A stretch of 64,000 nucleotides of DNA, from positions 2,232,001 to 2,296,000 of the forward strand of contig OZ253663.1 in assembly GCA_965263215.1 (NCBI GenBank), written 5' to 3'. This document shows positions 43,481 through 53,330 of the stretch, piece by piece. This DNA comes from UBA1672 sp965263215 (GTDB lineage Bacteria; Pseudomonadota; Alphaproteobacteria; Micavibrionales; Micavibrionaceae). A program made the position numbers and the translations under genes. The first letter of the stretch is position 1; every line of letters begins with the position of its first letter. The notes under the pieces were generated by a model that saw nothing but the letters and a program-made list of their open reading frames with translations, searched no databases and was not told the origin of the DNA.

Positions 43481-46400
43481 TGCCGCATTTGATCGCTCAC
43501 GTGTGGTGATGCTGTCTTTTGTTATGATCTTAATCTCTGGCGCTCTGTCTTATATTGCAATTCCGAAAGAGTCAGAACCAGACATTCCCATTCCGACATT
43601 TTATGTTTCGATGTTTCACGAAGGCATCGCCCCCGAGGACGCAGAGCGTCTTTTAGTGCGCCCCATGGAACAAGAACTTCAGGCATTGGAAGGCCTGAAA
43701 GAAATGAGCGCAATTGCAGGGGAAAGCCACGCGTCGGTCACACTGGAATTTAGTGCAGGATTTGATCCGGACGAAGCGTTGCTCGATATTCGTGAAAAAG
43801 TCGACTTGGCGCGATCGGAATTGCCACCTGATGCAGAAGAGCCACGAGTGATCGAGTTAAATGTTGCCCTTTTCCCTGTGATTAGTGTCGCCTTATCCGG
43901 CCCTGTCCCGGAACGACAACTGGTCAACATTGCGCGTGATTTACAAGATAAAATAGAAGCTTTACCTGGTGTTCTTGAGGCCGAAATCGGTGGAGACCGA
44001 GAAGAAATGATGGAAGTCGTTGTTAATCCTTCCGTCATGGAAAGTTACGATATTACCTTTCAGGATATCGCAGCCCTCCTCCAAAACAATAACCGCCTTA
44101 TCGCTGCAGGCGCCATCGACTCAGGTGCAGGTCGAATGGTGTTGAAAGTTCCCGGCGTTATTGAAGATATCGATGATGTCATGAATTTACCCATCAAAAC
44201 CCTAAATGAAACAGTTGTGACATTCAAAGATGTGGTTAGCATACGGCGCGTATTTAAAGACCCGGAAGGTTTCGCACGTATTAAAGGAGAAGGGTCTGTC
44301 GTTCTGGAAGTCTCCAAACGCCTTGGCGCTAACATCATTGAAACAATTGATCTTGTCCGCGAAGTGATTGAAGAAGAACAAAAATTGTGGCCAGAAACCA
44401 TAAAAGTCACATTCATGCAAGACAAGTCTGTCAACATTAAGGATATGCTGAAAGACCTGCAAAACAACGTCTTATCTGCCATCGTTCTGGTTATGATTGT
44501 CGTCGTGGCCGCACTTGGTGTACGCCCTGCCTTTCTGGTTGGTATGGCTATTCCGGGGTCTTTTTTGGCCGGCATACTTTTAATCTATAGTATTGGCTTA
44601 ACCATCAACATCGTTGTTTTATTTAGCCTTATTCTTGTTGTTGGTATGCTTGTTGACGGGGCCATCGTTACCATTGAGTTAGCGGATCGAAAAATAGGTG
44701 AAGGTTTAGAGCGCGCAGAAGCCTATGCCTTTGCCGCAAAACGCATGTCTTGGCCCATTATTGCATCCACAGCAACAACTTTGGCCGTATTTTTCCCGCT
44801 TCTTTTTTGGCCGGGTATGGTCGGCGAATTTATGAAATATTTGCCAATCACCGTTCTCTTTACGCTTATGGCATCCCTTTTTATGGCTCTGATCTTCATT
44901 CCGGTTTTAGGTGGCCTGTTAGGCAGTAAAACTGTCGGTGACATGGGAAGCTTAGAAGCAATAAAGGCCGCAGAAAGTGGTGACTTAAAACAAATAAAAG
45001 GATCGACCGGGAAGTACCTCAGATATCTTGAAACACTTTTACACCATCCTGCAAAAGTACTGCTGGCGGCCATTGTCTTTCTTATAATGACCTTTGTTGC
45101 CTTTGGAACCTTTGGTAAAGGCGTAGAGTTTTTCCCCGACGTAGAGCCTGACTTTATTCAAGTACAAGTCCAAGCACGCGGAGATCTTTCCGTTTTTGAA
45201 AAAGACAAACTCGTTAAACGTGTTGAACAAAGAATTTTGGGCATGGATGTATTCAAATCCGTATATTCCCGTACATTTGGCAATACAAACAACCAACAAA
45301 ATATGCCCGAAGATGTGATCGGTGTTATACAACTGGAGTTTATCAACTGGCGTTTACGCCCCCCTGCATCTGAAGTGATCGATAATGTACGAGAAAAACT
45401 TAGCGATGTTGCAGGCATAAAAGTGCAAGTCAGAAAAGCAGAATCCGGACCATCTGCAGGGAAGCCCGTTGAGGTTGAAGTACGTTCGACAAGTATGACC
45501 AAGCTTACGGAATCGATTAAACAAGTAAGGGGTTTAATGAACGATATCGGTGGGTTCGTTGACCTTGAAGATAGCCGCCCCCTGCCCGGTATTGAATGGC
45601 GTTTAGAAATTGATCGCGAACAAGCCGCACGCTCAGGAGCCGATGTATCCGTTTTAGGAAGTGCCGTGCAACTTTTAACTACGGGCTTGAAAGTTGGCGA
45701 ATATCAACCTGATGATGCTTCTGAGGAACTCGATATACGCTTGCGCTTTCCTACCGATGAAAGAAGCCTGGAACAACTCATGCAATTACGTGTGCCAACA
45801 CCTCTTGGACATATTCCCGTCGATAATTTTGTGCGATTTGAAACAGCGCAAAAAACAGGAAACATCAATCGTGTAGATGGCCGCCGTGTTATGACGATAA
45901 AAGCAGATGTGGAAGAAGGATTGCTTGTCGACCAACAAGTCAAATTATTAAAAGAAGCTGTCGCAAATGCCACTTTTGACCCAGCGGTCAGCGTTCACTT
46001 TAAAGGACAAGACGAAGACCAAAAAGAAGCCGGTGATTTCTTATTGAAGGCATTCTTAACTGCGATATTCATGATGACCACTATTCTGGTGACACAGTTC
46101 AACAGTTTCTATCAAGCCATCTTGGTTTTAAGTGCCATTATCTTCTCAACGGCAGGCGTTTTGCTTGGCTTGCTCGTCACCGGCAATCCATTTGGCATTG
46201 TAATGGGTGGAATCGGTGTCATCGCTCTCGCGGGGATAGTCGTAAACAACAATATTGTATTGATTGATACATTTAACGATTTGAAGAAAAGCGGCATGGA
46301 GCCCATGGAAGCCGTTCTTCGCACAGCCGCGCAACGTATGCGCCCTGTCCTTTTAACCTCCATTACGACTATCCTTGGCCTTCTTCCCATGGTTTTTGCA

Positions 46401-48020
46401 ATGAATATTGACCTCATCAACGCAGATATTGCCTTCGGCGCACCATCAACACAATGGTGGATACAGCTCTCCAGTGCCATCGCGGGTGGCTTAGCATTTG
46501 CGACAGTTCTCACACTGATTCTTACGCCATGCCTTTTGATATTAGGGGAACGATTAACTTATAAAATAAAATTGCCCCAATTTTTATCTCGCTCCAATAA
46601 ATCAAAGCACGCAGTTTCAATAATGATATGCGGCATAATTTTAAGTGGTTGCGCGCAAGAACAAAAAATAGATCATCAACCGTTCAATAAACCCATCCCC
46701 GAAAAATGGACATCAGAAGATGTCATTAATGGAGACTACAAAAACTTAGGATGGCTTGCAGATTTTAATGATGAACAACTCATATCACTCGTTGGCGAAG
46801 CCCTTAAAAATAATTATGATCTTCAAACGACGGCTACGAATTTAGCCATCGCGGCTGCACAGGCGAAAAAAGCCGGAGCAAACCTATATCCTCAATTAAA
46901 TTTAACATCGCAAGCCGGGCGCAATGGAAGCTTAGAAGCGCGCGGCAGCAACTCAAGCCAATTCAGTAATTTTAATAACACTTTTGGACAATCCGGTGAC
47001 ATCTCATCAGGGCAATACGGCGTCTCCCTTGATGTGAACTGGGAAATAGATATATGGGGTCGCATTCGCGCAGGATCTCAAGCTGCAGAGTATGATTATT
47101 ACGCGGCTGAATACGACCACAGAGGCGCGATACAATCAATCGCTGCACAGACAGCAAAAGCATACTTTTTAGCAATCGAAACGTCAAATCAATTGGCACT
47201 GGCACAAGATTTTGAAAAAAACCTTCAAGAAACCCTAAACGTCACGAATGCTTTTTATAAGGAAGGCCTTCTCTCACTTCAGGATATTCATCTGGTAAAA
47301 GCAGACTTGGCACGCGCAAGAGAGTCTGTCCAAAACACGAAGAGCGCTTATTTTATCGCCTTACGTAGCCTTGAAGTTTTATTGGGTCGCTACCCTTCCG
47401 CTAATGTACAATTTAGTCAGACACTCCCTCAAATGCCGGCGGCACTCCCCTCGGGCATTCCCTCATCCGTTCTGGAACGACGCCCGGACGTGCGCGCCGC
47501 GGAACGGCGTATTGCCGCAGCATTCAAACGCGTAAAATACGCAAGAGCCGCAAAGTTACCCTCGGTTTCATTGACCAGTTCTATCGGCGGAAACTCTGAC
47601 CAGTTGAAAACATTAACCGATCCTGAAAACATTATATGGAATGTGATCGGCAATTTAATGTTCCCTATCTTCAATGCAGGCGATCTGGACGCAGATATAG
47701 ACATCAGAACCGCAGAACAAAAATCGGCCATAGCAAACTACCAACAAACGGCGCTCAACACATTCTTAGAAATTGAGACAGCGCTTAGCAATGAGGCCTT
47801 ATTCCGCGAGAAACAAAACAATCTGAACGACGCATATAAAAATTCAAAAGCAGCAGAAAATATTGCAGATGCGAATTTCAAAGCAGGCGAGATTGAACTT
47901 CTTGATCTTTTACAGATCAAGCGTAGTACCATCACCACCCAAACGGCACGCATTACAGCGCAAAGAGAGCTTTTAGATCAGCGTATCAACCTACATTTAG
48001 GACTCGGTGGAAAAATTTAA
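43467..48020 (+). CDS. RND efflux pump fused to a NodT-type outer-membrane channel (polyprotein)
   Basis: 1517 residues from ATG 43467 (AGGA eight bases upstream). Residues 1-1045 are an AcrB-type RND pump: twelve membrane helices in two sets and the docking loops (GVEFFPDVEPDFIQVQVQARG opens the second). It lies in the AcrB-like drug/multi-substrate class, not the metal (CusA) class, judged by eye. Without a stop the frame continues into a NodT/OprM-type outer-membrane channel (1053-1517; MPAALPSGIPSSVLERRPDVRAAER is its hallmark). At the junction is a lipoprotein signal, MICGIILSGC (ATG 46623; Cys at about 1062). Since an RND C terminus is cytoplasmic, this signal could export the channel, to be cut by signal peptidase II. 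Confidence 0.9.
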   Translation: MKVIDAAFDRSRVVMLSFVMILISGALSYIAIPKESEPDIPIPTFYVSMFHEGIAPEDAERLLVRPMEQELQALEGLKEMSAIAGESHASVTLEFSAGFDPDEALLDIREKVDLARSELPPDAEEPRVIELNVALFPVISVALSGPVPERQLVNIARDLQDKIEALPGVLEAEIGGDREEMMEVVVNPSVMESYDITFQDIAALLQNNNRLIAAGAIDSGAGRMVLKVPGVIEDIDDVMNLPIKTLNETVVTFKDVVSIRRVFKDPEGFARIKGEGSVVLEVSKRLGANIIETIDLVREVIEEEQKLWPETIKVTFMQDKSVNIKDMLKDLQNNVLSAIVLVMIVVVAALGVRPAFLVGMAIPGSFLAGILLIYSIGLTINIVVLFSLILVVGMLVDGAIVTIELADRKIGEGLERAEAYAFAAKRMSWPIIASTATTLAVFFPLLFWPGMVGEFMKYLPITVLFTLMASLFMALIFIPVLGGLLGSKTVGDMGSLEAIKAAESGDLKQIKGSTGKYLRYLETLLHHPAKVLLAAIVFLIMTFVAFGTFGKGVEFFPDVEPDFIQVQVQARGDLSVFEKDKLVKRVEQRILGMDVFKSVYSRTFGNTNNQQNMPEDVIGVIQLEFINWRLRPPASEVIDNVREKLSDVAGIKVQVRKAESGPSAGKPVEVEVRSTSMTKLTESIKQVRGLMNDIGGFVDLEDSRPLPGIEWRLEIDREQAARSGADVSVLGSAVQLLTTGLKVGEYQPDDASEELDIRLRFPTDERSLEQLMQLRVPTPLGHIPVDNFVRFETAQKTGNINRVDGRRVMTIKADVEEGLLVDQQVKLLKEAVANATFDPAVSVHFKGQDEDQKEAGDFLLKAFLTAIFMMTTILVTQFNSFYQAILVLSAIIFSTAGVLLGLLVTGNPFGIVMGGIGVIALAGIVVNNNIVLIDTFNDLKKSGMEPMEAVLRTAAQRMRPVLLTSITTILGLLPMVFAMNIDLINADIAFGAPSTQWWIQLSSAIAGGLAFATVLTLILTPCLLILGERLTYKIKLPQFLSRSNKSKHAVSIMICGIILSGCAQEQKIDHQPFNKPIPEKWTSEDVINGDYKNLGWLADFNDEQLISLVGEALKNNYDLQTTATNLAIAAAQAKKAGANLYPQLNLTSQAGRNGSLEARGSNSSQFSNFNNTFGQSGDISSGQYGVSLDVNWEIDIWGRIRAGSQAAEYDYYAAEYDHRGAIQSIAAQTAKAYFLAIETSNQLALAQDFEKNLQETLNVTNAFYKEGLLSLQDIHLVKADLARARESVQNTKSAYFIALRSLEVLLGRYPSANVQFSQTLPQMPAALPSGIPSSVLERRPDVRAAERRIAAAFKRVKYARAAKLPSVSLTSSIGGNSDQLKTLTDPENIIWNVIGNLMFPIFNAGDLDADIDIRTAEQKSAIANYQQTALNTFLEIETALSNEALFREKQNNLNDAYKNSKAAENIADANFKAGEIELLDLLQIKRSTITTQTARITAQRELLDQRINLHLGLGGKI

Positions 48021-48146
48021 AGTTCATTTATGTCTTTTTATCAACCGCACCTTATTACCATAACCATTGGTAAATTAGATCATTTGGGGATTTTATGTTA
48101 AAATAGATGATCTTTAACTAATAGTTTTTATTAGGAGAATTGCCAA

Positions 48147-48338
48147 ATGATTACCGGTTATTGCGTTAAATGTAAGGAAAAGGGTGTTGAACTCAGCAAC
48201 CCTGCTATTCACCAAACTGCCAAAGGCGGGTTTATGGCAAAAGGCGCTCATAGCACGTGCGGCACTACGGTTTGCTCAATCATGTCGAAAGACAACGCTG
48301 AAAAAGCCATCGCTAGCGGTGTTAAAAAAGCAGACTAA
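48147..48338 (+). CDS. DUF5679 small zinc-ribbon-like protein
   Basis: 63 residues with the DUF5679 pattern: YCVKCKEKG near the start and a second Cys pair split as STCGTTVC. The arrangement suggests a metal-binding knuckle. The function is unknown. AGGAG precedes the ATG. It is an independent unit between the efflux operon and the haloperoxidase gene. Confidence 0.85.
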   Translation: MITGYCVKCKEKGVELSNPAIHQTAKGGFMAKGAHSTCGTTVCSIMSKDNAEKAIASGVKKAD

Positions 48339-48583
48339 CGCCTTACAATACCGCTCACAGAGATATACTTATTACGAAGAAATATGCTTTTTTCGCGTCT
48401 TCTGCCATGCCAATCACGCTCTTTAAATTTTTAATACTCAATTACATCTTCTTGAAACTTAAAATTTCATTGTATTTTCCATACAAACCGATTAAAACCT
48501 AACACTTAACTTGAAATATATAGGTAAGCCTTTGTGTTATCACAATAACATAAAGGATTTGCGCGTAAGGTGGTTGCGACACA

Positions 48584-50002
48584 ATGTTAAGTAATAATAA
48601 GAATTATTCCCGTAGAGATTTTATAAAAAACATAGCAACAGGGTCGGCTTTGGCCTGTGTCGCGGGCAGTACGTCACTTCTGGGTGGATGCTCCTCTGCT
48701 ATAGACACGAAACAATCTTATTTACATGGTGCGATAGATCCGAAAAATATCTCCACAGTTTATCTTTGGACAGATATAATTCTGCAGGCGGTACGAAATA
48801 AATCCGTAACGCCGCCATTCGCCACGCATGCATTTGCCATGGGGCATCTGGCTGGGTTCTTGGCCGTTAACGGCATTCAAAATGAATATAACACTCCACA
48901 CGGCCTAGACAGCGCCCCCGAAAATGCTGATCCTGATGTTGCCTTTGGCGTGGCAGTATCTTACGCGATTAGTGATGCGTTTGGTGCGTTATTTACATTT
49001 GATCGCAAACGTTTCCTTGATCAATTTCCGAACAGCGAAGCCAAAAGTGAAGGCATAAAATGGGGGAAATATGTTGCTCGTCACGTTATCAAGGCACGTA
49101 CAAATGATGGATCAGAACCCAATAAATCCAACTTCTATTTAGACCGCTACCCACGCCGCGAAGGCGCTTTGGGTTGGTCACCGACAGGCCCGTTTTATCA
49201 GGCCGAACTTGGCCCCGCTTTTGTAACATTTGAACGCGGCCTCTACCCGGGTTGGGGAGCCATTAAACCTTGGGTGATGAAGAACACAAAAGACTTCAGA
49301 GCCAAAGAGTTTCTTGACCCGCGCAGCGATGAATTCACTCGCCAATATCTGGAAGTGAAAGAACTCGGCGCGTATAACAGTGCAACCCGAACAGAAGACC
49401 AAAAACAAATTGCATTCTTCTGGGAAGATGGCCCGCGTGGCGTTACACCGCCTGGGCACTGGCAATTAATCGCCATGCGTCTAACTCAGAACATGAATTT
49501 ATCTTTACTTGAACAGGCGCGTATCTTCGCCCTACTCAGTTTAGGACAAGCAGATTCAGCCATTGCCACGTGGGATAGTAAATACGCCCATGATATTGTG
49601 CGCCCTGAGACATTCATCAGGTTCAGAACCGGTAAAATAGGCAACGAAACATTGGCCAGTGCAGGCGATTCAAATTGGAAAAGTTTGATCCCTACGCCGA
49701 ACTTCCCGGCTTATACGTCTGGGCATTCGTGTTTCAGCGGCGTATCCGCACGGATTATTGCTCGCTGTATCGGAACGGACAAAGTCTCATTTTCCAGCAA
49801 ATCACCAGACACTGTGAACTGGTTATCGCATGTTAGTGATGTCACCAGATCATGGACAAGCCTGTGGCAAGCCGCAGAAGAAAACGGTGCGAGCCGAATT
49901 TACGGCGGTGTTCACTGGGACGAAGACAATGTCGAAGGGCTTCGCATAGGTAAAGAGCTTGGCGATTATGTTTATAAAAACGCATTCAAGAAAAAAGCAT
50001 AA
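48584..50002 (+). CDS. Vanadium-dependent haloperoxidase-type PAP2 enzyme, Tat-exported
   Basis: 472 residues. A twin-arginine signal (SRRDFIKN) precedes a hydrophobic stretch ending in a possible lipobox (SLLGGC), so the enzyme is exported folded. The vanadate/phosphate-binding motifs are complete: K..........RP as KYAHDIVRP (about 333-341), YTSGHS (about 380, PSGH-type) and SRIYGGVHWDED (about 437). Family members oxidise halides with H2O2 or hydrolyse phosphate; bromo- versus chloroperoxidase activity cannot be told. It is separated by 10 bp from a porin gene. Confidence 0.9.
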   Translation: MLSNNKNYSRRDFIKNIATGSALACVAGSTSLLGGCSSAIDTKQSYLHGAIDPKNISTVYLWTDIILQAVRNKSVTPPFATHAFAMGHLAGFLAVNGIQNEYNTPHGLDSAPENADPDVAFGVAVSYAISDAFGALFTFDRKRFLDQFPNSEAKSEGIKWGKYVARHVIKARTNDGSEPNKSNFYLDRYPRREGALGWSPTGPFYQAELGPAFVTFERGLYPGWGAIKPWVMKNTKDFRAKEFLDPRSDEFTRQYLEVKELGAYNSATRTEDQKQIAFFWEDGPRGVTPPGHWQLIAMRLTQNMNLSLLEQARIFALLSLGQADSAIATWDSKYAHDIVRPETFIRFRTGKIGNETLASAGDSNWKSLIPTPNFPAYTSGHSCFSGVSARIIARCIGTDKVSFSSKSPDTVNWLSHVSDVTRSWTSLWQAAEENGASRIYGGVHWDEDNVEGLRIGKELGDYVYKNAFKKKA

Positions 50003-50012
50003 GGGGGCGGAC

Positions 50013-51032
50013 ATGAAAAAACTTACTCTCATTTTAAGTGCCGGCACATGCCTTATAGCACCAACCAAAGCACAAGCAGATAACCCGACGTTCGGTGTTA
50101 ATTATGATGGCATTTCCTTTTTGGAAGAGCCATTGGCACGAGAACTAGGCCCAGTGACATTAAGTACACGCGCGCTAATTGATCAATCGATTGAATATGA
50201 CACAACCGATGAAAAAGACACATACAATACGCGCGTTAATGCCGATATCAGACTTGAAACACAACTGCCGAACACATGGCAGGTTGGTGCACAATATTTC
50301 ATAGATTTCAACCGGCTAAACGGAAGTAATCGAGAGAAATATGAAGATGATCTCGTCTTTTTCCTATCTGACGAGCTAGGCACCGTTGCGGTTGGCAATG
50401 TCACCAATGCGGTTTTTGAAAACACCAGAAGAATGCGCGCGGTCGGCCATGGAAACCTTACAAACAACGCGTTTTTAGGCAATCTTGACGAAACAGGCGG
50501 GTTTTACTCCGTACGCTTTAATTCTTATGTGTTCTCACTCACCGGTGATCAGGAAGGCCGCGCGGAAGGCGCCCTATCCTATGAACGCAATGTCGGGAAG
50601 TATAATATCCTACTCAGCACACGCATACGCAAAGGCGAAGTTTCTGAGAATGGTGACATCGAAAATGTCGGCAGCAATGTCGTAACATCTGATACAGGCG
50701 ATACTTACGGCGCTGCGGCAGTCGGGAGTTTTAGATACAGCTCTTTCATGTTTGATGGTGAAGTCGGATATGAAACCATTGATACCGATCAAGGCAGCGA
50801 TAAAAACGACCACCCTTTTGCCTCTGTCGGCGTCAGCTATAAGGTACGCGCCCTAAGCGTTTCTGCTGAAGGCGGTATCAGTCAATATGATGATCAGGAC
50901 TTACGATCGGTTGCACTTGGCGGTCGTTATGACATCGCCCGCGGTCTGTCATTCAATATGGGTGTCAATTACACGTTCGTTGAAGATAATGACAAGACCA
51001 AGGCCATTGGCTCATTCCGCTACGAGTTTTAA
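50013..51032 (+). CDS. Outer-membrane porin
   Basis: 339 residues from ATG 50013 (AAGGGGG upstream). A signal peptide (KKLTLILSAGTCLIA... cleaved after KAQA) leads to a beta-barrel with alternating strands (TYNTRVNADIRLETQLP, YKVRALSVSAEGGISQYDD) and the terminal Phe (FRYEF) needed for BAM insertion. It is of the general porin/Gram-negative porin type. It is cotranscribed with the haloperoxidase, perhaps to admit its substrate or halide; that is inference. Confidence 0.85.
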   Translation: MKKLTLILSAGTCLIAPTKAQADNPTFGVNYDGISFLEEPLARELGPVTLSTRALIDQSIEYDTTDEKDTYNTRVNADIRLETQLPNTWQVGAQYFIDFNRLNGSNREKYEDDLVFFLSDELGTVAVGNVTNAVFENTRRMRAVGHGNLTNNAFLGNLDETGGFYSVRFNSYVFSLTGDQEGRAEGALSYERNVGKYNILLSTRIRKGEVSENGDIENVGSNVVTSDTGDTYGAAAVGSFRYSSFMFDGEVGYETIDTDQGSDKNDHPFASVGVSYKVRALSVSAEGGISQYDDQDLRSVALGGRYDIARGLSFNMGVNYTFVEDNDKTKAIGSFRYEF

Positions 51033-51035
51033 AAA

Positions 51036-51878
51036 CTATAAAATAATCGTTCTTTGACCATGAAGGAAAATGCGCCTCTCAGTGTATAGCTCAATGGCAC
51101 GCGCAAGTACTTTAGACTCAGTGTCGCGTCCCAACACTTGAAGCTTTTTCGGTTCGTGACGGTGATCTATCCGCACGACATCTTGCTCAATAATCGGCCC
51201 CTCATCCAAATCGGCCGTGGCAAAATGTGCTGTCGCCCCAATGATCTTCACGCCACGCTCATAGGCCTGATGATAAGGTTTAGCCCCTTTAAATCCGGGT
51301 AAAAATGAATGATGAATATTGATAATCCGTCCTGCATACTTTTTACACATATCATCTGATAATATCTGCATGTAGCGCGCGAGCACGATAAGCTCTGCCC
51401 CTGTTTCTTCTATTATTTTTTCGAACTGCGTTTCGGCATCCGATTTATTATCTGGTAAAATCGGCACATGATAATAACGCAAGCCCCTATCCTCTACTAA
51501 CTGGCGGTTGGTTTCGTGATTGGATACAATGCCACAAATTTCAATATTCAAATGATTGGTACGCCAGCGGTATAAAATATCGTTCAAACAATGATCAGCT
51601 TTTGATACGAAAATCAGCGTCTTAATGGCAGCGTCTTGTTTTGATACTTGCCAGTCCATTGTAAACTCTTTGGCGACTTTTTGAAAAGAGTCTTCAAACG
51701 CTTTTTCCGCACCTTCGGACAATGCAGAAAAAACAACGCGCATGAAAAATTGACTGGAGAGCGGGTCGTTAAATTGCGATGATTCTTCAATATTGCAATT
51801 TGCATTACTTAAGGTCATGGCCACGGCGGCCACTATTCCGTGGCGGTCATCACAATTCAGGCGGAGTATATAAAGCAT
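51036..51878 (-). CDS. purU: Formyltetrahydrofolate deformylase
   Basis: 280 residues. An N-terminal ACT domain (LNCDDRHGIVAAVAMTLSNANCNI) is followed by a formyl-transferase-like domain with the family's catalytic NIHHSFLPGFKGAKPYHQAYERGVK and the GATAHF(V/A)T..LDEGPII motif. PurU releases formate and tetrahydrofolate from 10-formyl-THF, balancing one-carbon pools. It is convergent with the porin gene with only 3 bp between. Confidence 0.95.
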   Translation of the reverse strand: MLYILRLNCDDRHGIVAAVAMTLSNANCNIEESSQFNDPLSSQFFMRVVFSALSEGAEKAFEDSFQKVAKEFTMDWQVSKQDAAIKTLIFVSKADHCLNDILYRWRTNHLNIEICGIVSNHETNRQLVEDRGLRYYHVPILPDNKSDAETQFEKIIEETGAELIVLARYMQILSDDMCKKYAGRIINIHHSFLPGFKGAKPYHQAYERGVKIIGATAHFATADLDEGPIIEQDVVRIDHRHEPKKLQVLGRDTESKVLARAIELYTERRIFLHGQRTIIL

Positions 51879-51954
51879 ATCTGTTTTTTTTAGCGTTGAG
51901 TGAAATCAATTAAACTAACGAACAGTCTAACGCCTGAAAAGTTATAGTCTAGCT

Positions 51955-52533
51955 TCAAGTGCCATGAATCATCGTGAGATCAAACACATGCAAGAAATCC
52001 CACATTGTTTCGTCCACCGCCAGACCTACAATCGCGACAAATCCACCCATTTCCCATGGAATACGAAATGTATGGGTGATGATAAAGGCCAGATAAACAT
52101 AGCCCAGCAATGTCATGAATACGGCGTAGACCTCAACATCCATCACATCGCCACCGGTAAAGATATAAAATAAGATCGGCGAGACAAAAATAATATCGAA
52201 CAAACTGATCCAATTTGTGATGACCAAGAACCGCCAAAAATGTTCTTGGCGTTCTAATTGCTTACTTAAGAAATAAACAATCGTAAGGTATATTCCTGCC
52301 CCAATGAGAATACGAAAAAAATGCACTGATATGATGAACGGTATTGTATGCCCTTCTTTGGTTGTCATCACCAGAGCGACAAAAGCAAGCGGGGACAGCA
52401 TAAGCGGGATTAGGAAAGATTTTATGGCGTCTTTGCGCGATGTCGATTGAAAGCGCTCAATACCTTTGCGCATAAAAATGATTACTTCAAGGCACCCTGC
52501 CAGATTTTGTTTTATTTCCTGCTTAGTAAACAT
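51955..52533 (-). CDS. Five-helix membrane protein of unknown function
   Basis: 192 residues with about five membrane helices (LIPLMLSPLAFVALVM, FFRILIGAGIYLTIVYFL, FLVITNWISLFDIIFVSPIL, VFMTLLGYVYLAFIIT, FVAIVGLAVDETMWDFL). GAGGTG precedes the ATG. It vaguely resembles Yip1-like membrane proteins, but I would not name it. It stands alone between purU and the two-component system. Confidence 0.7.
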   Translation of the reverse strand: MFTKQEIKQNLAGCLEVIIFMRKGIERFQSTSRKDAIKSFLIPLMLSPLAFVALVMTTKEGHTIPFIISVHFFRILIGAGIYLTIVYFLSKQLERQEHFWRFLVITNWISLFDIIFVSPILFYIFTGGDVMDVEVYAVFMTLLGYVYLAFIITHTFRIPWEMGGFVAIVGLAVDETMWDFLHVFDLTMIHGT

Positions 52534-52631
52534 AAGGCACCTCTTTGTTTTTTATACCCAAGTGATACTTTATTAAACCATGAGCACACGCGCCAAATGT
52601 CAAAAATTTGTAAAATCGTTGTAAAAAAGCC

Positions 52632-53330
52632 TTAATCTTCACACGAAAATTTATAGCCCGCGCCATGCACAGTGGAAATGATCGCTGGATTTTTAGGATC
52701 TTTTTCAATCCGCTTCCTCAAGTTAGCGATATGCTGATCCACGGTGCGGCTTTCGGGCATGATATGCTCTCCCCAGCAATGATCAAGCAAGGTATCGCGA
52801 TCAATGACCTCGTTCTTACGATCAAATAACAGTTGCAAGATTTTAACCTCACGCAGGCTAAGCTCTATATCACCTTCACCGTCTTCATGACATGCCTTAA
52901 GGCGTTGGGGGTAAATATTCAAACCCGCCATAACAAAGAAATCATCAACCTCACTAGCGTTACTGACCTGCATATAACGACGGGTTACGGCACGAATACG
53001 CGCGACAACCTCACGCACACCAAAAGGCTTATTAATGTAATCATCTGCGCCAAGTTCCAACCCTATTACGCGGTCAATCTCCTCATCCTTGGCACTCAGA
53101 AACATAATGGGGATGTTACCGTTGGTTTGCCTAATTGTGCGGCAGACATCATACCCGTTGATTTTCGGCATCATTATATCAAGGCAGATGAAATCAGGGT
53201 TTTCAAATTCATACAAATCAAGCGCAGCCTGACCGTTATCAGCCTTAACCGTTTCAAACCCTTCATTTTCGAATATCTCGCACAACGCGCTCAGGATATT
53301 CTTATCATCTTCCGCCACTAATATTTTCAA
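52632..53330 (-). CDS. PhoB/OmpR-type response regulator
   Basis: 232 residues. The receiver (EDDKNI, Asp in FICLDIMMP, Lys in INKPFGV) is followed by an OmpR-type winged helix (LSLREVKILQLLFDRKNEVIDRDTLLDHCWG...RTVDQHIANLRKRIE). It is a DNA-binding regulator activated by the upstream kinase, with which it shares a 4-bp ATGA overlap. Confidence 0.93.
   Translation of the reverse strand: MKILVAEDDKNILSALCEIFENEGFETVKADNGQAALDLYEFENPDFICLDIMMPKINGYDVCRTIRQTNGNIPIMFLSAKDEEIDRVIGLELGADDYINKPFGVREVVARIRAVTRRYMQVSNASEVDDFFVMAGLNIYPQRLKACHEDGEGDIELSLREVKILQLLFDRKNEVIDRDTLLDHCWGEHIMPESRTVDQHIANLRKRIEKDPKNPAIISTVHGAGYKFSCED

Noticed and set aside
42359..48020. Type I secretion system for the neighbouring RTX protein
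   Set aside because: There is an adaptor and an outer-membrane channel, but the inner component is a proton-driven RND pump, and no ABC ATPase is present.
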